In this document: piece after piece, positions 50,539 through 52,133 of the stretch
How the letters are laid out: every line of letters starts with the position of its first letter
Position numbering within the stretch: the stretch's first letter is position 1
Assembly: GCA_030695565.1 (NCBI GenBank)
Contig: JAUYRZ010000004.1
Coordinates: 1-52,133 of the forward strand
DNA from: Archangium sp.
GTDB lineage: Bacteria; Myxococcota; Myxococcia; Myxococcales; Myxococcaceae
Length of the DNA stretch: 52,133 nucleotides
Direction: 5' to 3'
Program-made: the position numbers and the translations under genes
The notes under the pieces: model-generated
Database searches by the model: none
What the model was told of the DNA's origin: nothing
What the model saw: the letters and a program-made list of their open reading frames with translations, nothing else

Positions 50539-52110
50539 TCAGTTGGCCGTGAGCAGCTCGTCGACTTCGGCCCGGAGCAGCGGCTCGTCACCGAACCGTT
50601 TGCCTGCTTCCAGGATTTCGCCGAGGCGCTTGCGATCGCTCTTCTTGGAGCGGCGCATGGTGCGCACCTCGGCGTAGAGGGCAGCGAGCTCAGCGGGCAG
50701 CTCGTCGGCCTTGCGCTGACGGGCGAGCGCTTCGCTGTTGCCCGCGGTGAAGCTGTCGAGCGAGCCGAAGTACTCGTCCCACTTCTGCGGATCTGCCGGG
50801 CCACCAGCGACCGAGGGGATCGCTTCTGCGACAGCCACGTACGCCCAGGTGGAGACAGGAATCTGCCGCCCGTGCAGCCACACGCGGAAGTCGACCACCT
50901 CGTGGCCATCGACCACGTAGCCCGACGCCTCGACCCCCGACGCAAAGCGGATGGAGAAGCGGCCACGTGACGGCAGCTTCTCGTCGCCGATGAGCACCAC
51001 CGCGTCGATGCGCTTGGGGATCTCGGTGCACTTGCCGTTGGTGCTGATCATCGTGGGGCCGACCAGCTCGATGACCGAGGCGGTGAGGCCGGGGCCGGTG
51101 TCCTTACCCGCGCGGTGGATCTCACGGATTTCGCCGGTGACCTCGATGCTCTCGCCGCCACGCTTGCGCAGCACCAGGTGATTGACCGCGCGGCTGCGCA
51201 GCGCTTCGTCGAGGCCGTAGTCGCCACCGCGGATGTACGCGAGCGAGTGTTTGAAGTCGGCCAGCACGTCGTTCAGATGACGGAAGTCGCGCGCCACGAA
51301 CAGCTGCGGCTGCATGCGGGTGATGTCGTACGCGATGTTCGCGCACTCCACCGAGAGCGGCAGCTTGCGCACCTCGGGCGTGAGGCAGTGTTCTGCTTCA
51401 CCGATGGAAGAGAGCAGGCCCGCGCCGTAGAGCTTGGGGTGATCGACCGTGCCGACCATGCCGTACTCGGCGGTCCACCAGTACAGGCGGGACGCGCGCG
51501 TCGACTCAGAGACGTAGCGCACCGACTTGGCCGCTGCGTCGAGCCGCGCCTGGGCGTGCTCGACGTCGTCGGCGGTGGCCATCGGGTCTTCCTTGACCAC
51601 CGAGAGGTTGCGAATGCCTTCGAACAGCGCGCGATCTTCTGCCGACGCGATGGCCTTGAAGCCCACCTCACCGGCGCTCCGCACGTACGCCGCGTAGGCC
51701 GCGTCCGCGATGATGGGGGCGTGGCCCGCGCTCTCGTGGATGATGTCGGGCGCCGGCGTGTACATGATGGTCTTGTGACTGCGGATGTCGGCGGCGATGG
51801 CCAGAATGCCGCGCGCCTGCATCTCGGTGAACACCGCAGGGGGAATGAACCCGCGCACGCCCACGCAGCGCCAGCCGAGCCGCTCGAGCTTCTCGTTCAT
51901 CGTCTCCAGCCGGGGAATCTCTTCGAGCTCGATGCCCGTCTCGGCCAGCCCACGCAGGTATGAAGGATGCGCGCGCGACTCGAGGTGACTCGAGAGCCTT
52001 CGCATCACGTGCCGCCACACCGACTGATCTCGCGGCGTGTACGACGCGTAATCCTGCTCAACCACGTAGCGCTGAAGATGCGGTGGGAGTTCGACGCGGG
52101 CAGTGCTCAT
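50539..52110 (-). CDS. Aromatic amino acid hydroxylase with C-terminal extension
   Basis: A protein of 523 residues in the biopterin-dependent family (phenylalanine, tyrosine or tryptophan hydroxylases). The iron ligands are His125 and His130 in PDIIHESAGHAP and Glu215 in WWTAEYG, all intact. The catalytic domain spans ~70-320. Bacterial phenylalanine 4-monooxygenases are usually ~260-300 residues; this one has ~200 further residues with beta strands (~330-440) and a helical tail (SKKSDRKRLGEILEAGKRFG). The class with this extension occurs in several phyla; substrate is not decided by the motif. No pterin recycling genes are in the window. The 5' promoter region lies at the window edge. Confidence 0.93.
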   Translation of the reverse strand: MSTARVELPPHLQRYVVEQDYASYTPRDQSVWRHVMRRLSSHLESRAHPSYLRGLAETGIELEEIPRLETMNEKLERLGWRCVGVRGFIPPAVFTEMQARGILAIAADIRSHKTIMYTPAPDIIHESAGHAPIIADAAYAAYVRSAGEVGFKAIASAEDRALFEGIRNLSVVKEDPMATADDVEHAQARLDAAAKSVRYVSESTRASRLYWWTAEYGMVGTVDHPKLYGAGLLSSIGEAEHCLTPEVRKLPLSVECANIAYDITRMQPQLFVARDFRHLNDVLADFKHSLAYIRGGDYGLDEALRSRAVNHLVLRKRGGESIEVTGEIREIHRAGKDTGPGLTASVIELVGPTMISTNGKCTEIPKRIDAVVLIGDEKLPSRGRFSIRFASGVEASGYVVDGHEVVDFRVWLHGRQIPVSTWAYVAVAEAIPSVAGGPADPQKWDEYFGSLDSFTAGNSEALARQRKADELPAELAALYAEVRTMRRSKKSDRKRLGEILEAGKRFGDEPLLRAEVDELLTAN

Positions 52111-52133
52111 GCTGCTGGAACGTTTGTCACCGC

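Noticed and set aside
1-52133. tRNA, rRNA, IS elements, prophage, toxin-antitoxin or defence islands
   Set aside because: Reading both strands gave no tRNA-like cloverleaf, rRNA sequence, transposase or integrase motif, or phage gene.

Overview
The window is about 52 kb of GC-rich bacterial chromosome. Lipoprotein signals are frequent, and there are Myxococcota-type families: a TIGR02996-like repeat-companion protein, DUF2079, DUF4132, a GldA/F/G-type ABC module and a Hint-domain lipoprotein. I infer a member of the Myxococcota, but no rRNA or other marker in the window proves this. I saw no tRNA, rRNA, CRISPR array, insertion sequence or phage. Coding density is high except for the first ~1.3 kb, which looks like decayed gene remains.

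Layout. 1-2.2 kb: gene debris (a molybdopterin-oxidoreductase-like fragment, a truncated minus-strand gene, a TPR protein and a small membrane protein). 2.2-7.8 kb: a secreted beta-helix protein built from two tandem copies of one module, a diguanylate cyclase and a metzincin-like lipoprotein. 7.85-15 kb: Lhr helicase, divergent to a Nei-type DNA glycosylase, then a DUF2079 membrane protein. 15.4-22.7 kb (minus strand): a complete histidine operon, hisG-hisDC-hisH-hisA-hisB-hisF-hisNIE. All ten steps are held in seven ORFs, two of which are fusions (HisD-HisC and HisN-HisI-HisE), and every gene junction is a 4-nt ATGA overlap. A promoter, a short leader peptide with six His codons and a terminator hairpin precede hisG, which is the architecture of transcription attenuation.

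22.7-28.8 kb: a divergent lipoprotein whose mature part is an intein-like Hint domain starting five residues after the lipid-anchor Cys, a thioredoxin with a Lys/Ala/Pro tail, an MBL-fold lactonase-like enzyme, a patatin-like lipoprotein coupled to a probable outer-membrane protein, and three small proteins. 28.9-38.9 kb: a topoisomerase III-RecQ fusion of 1357 residues, then a small unknown protein, a PARP-type zinc finger/LRR-like protein, a DUF4132 protein, a B3/B4-domain protein and a pilin-like protein. This may be a genome-maintenance neighbourhood. 38.9-45.1 kb: a large TPR/DUF3857/transglutaminase-like lipoprotein, a MerC-like protein with a one-base-overlapping small partner, and a methyltransferase coupled to a beta-barrel protein. 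45.2-49.9 kb: an ABC exporter module (ATPase, permease, GldG, DUF4340). 49.9-52.1 kb: an aromatic amino acid hydroxylase with a long C-terminal extension and an ImmA/IrrE-like protein lacking the catalytic Glu.

The strongest candidates for new biology are the lipid-anchored Hint protein, the near-leaderless his leader and attenuator with its two multi-enzyme fusions, and the TopoIII-RecQ fusion beside the PARP-type zinc finger and DUF4132 pair.
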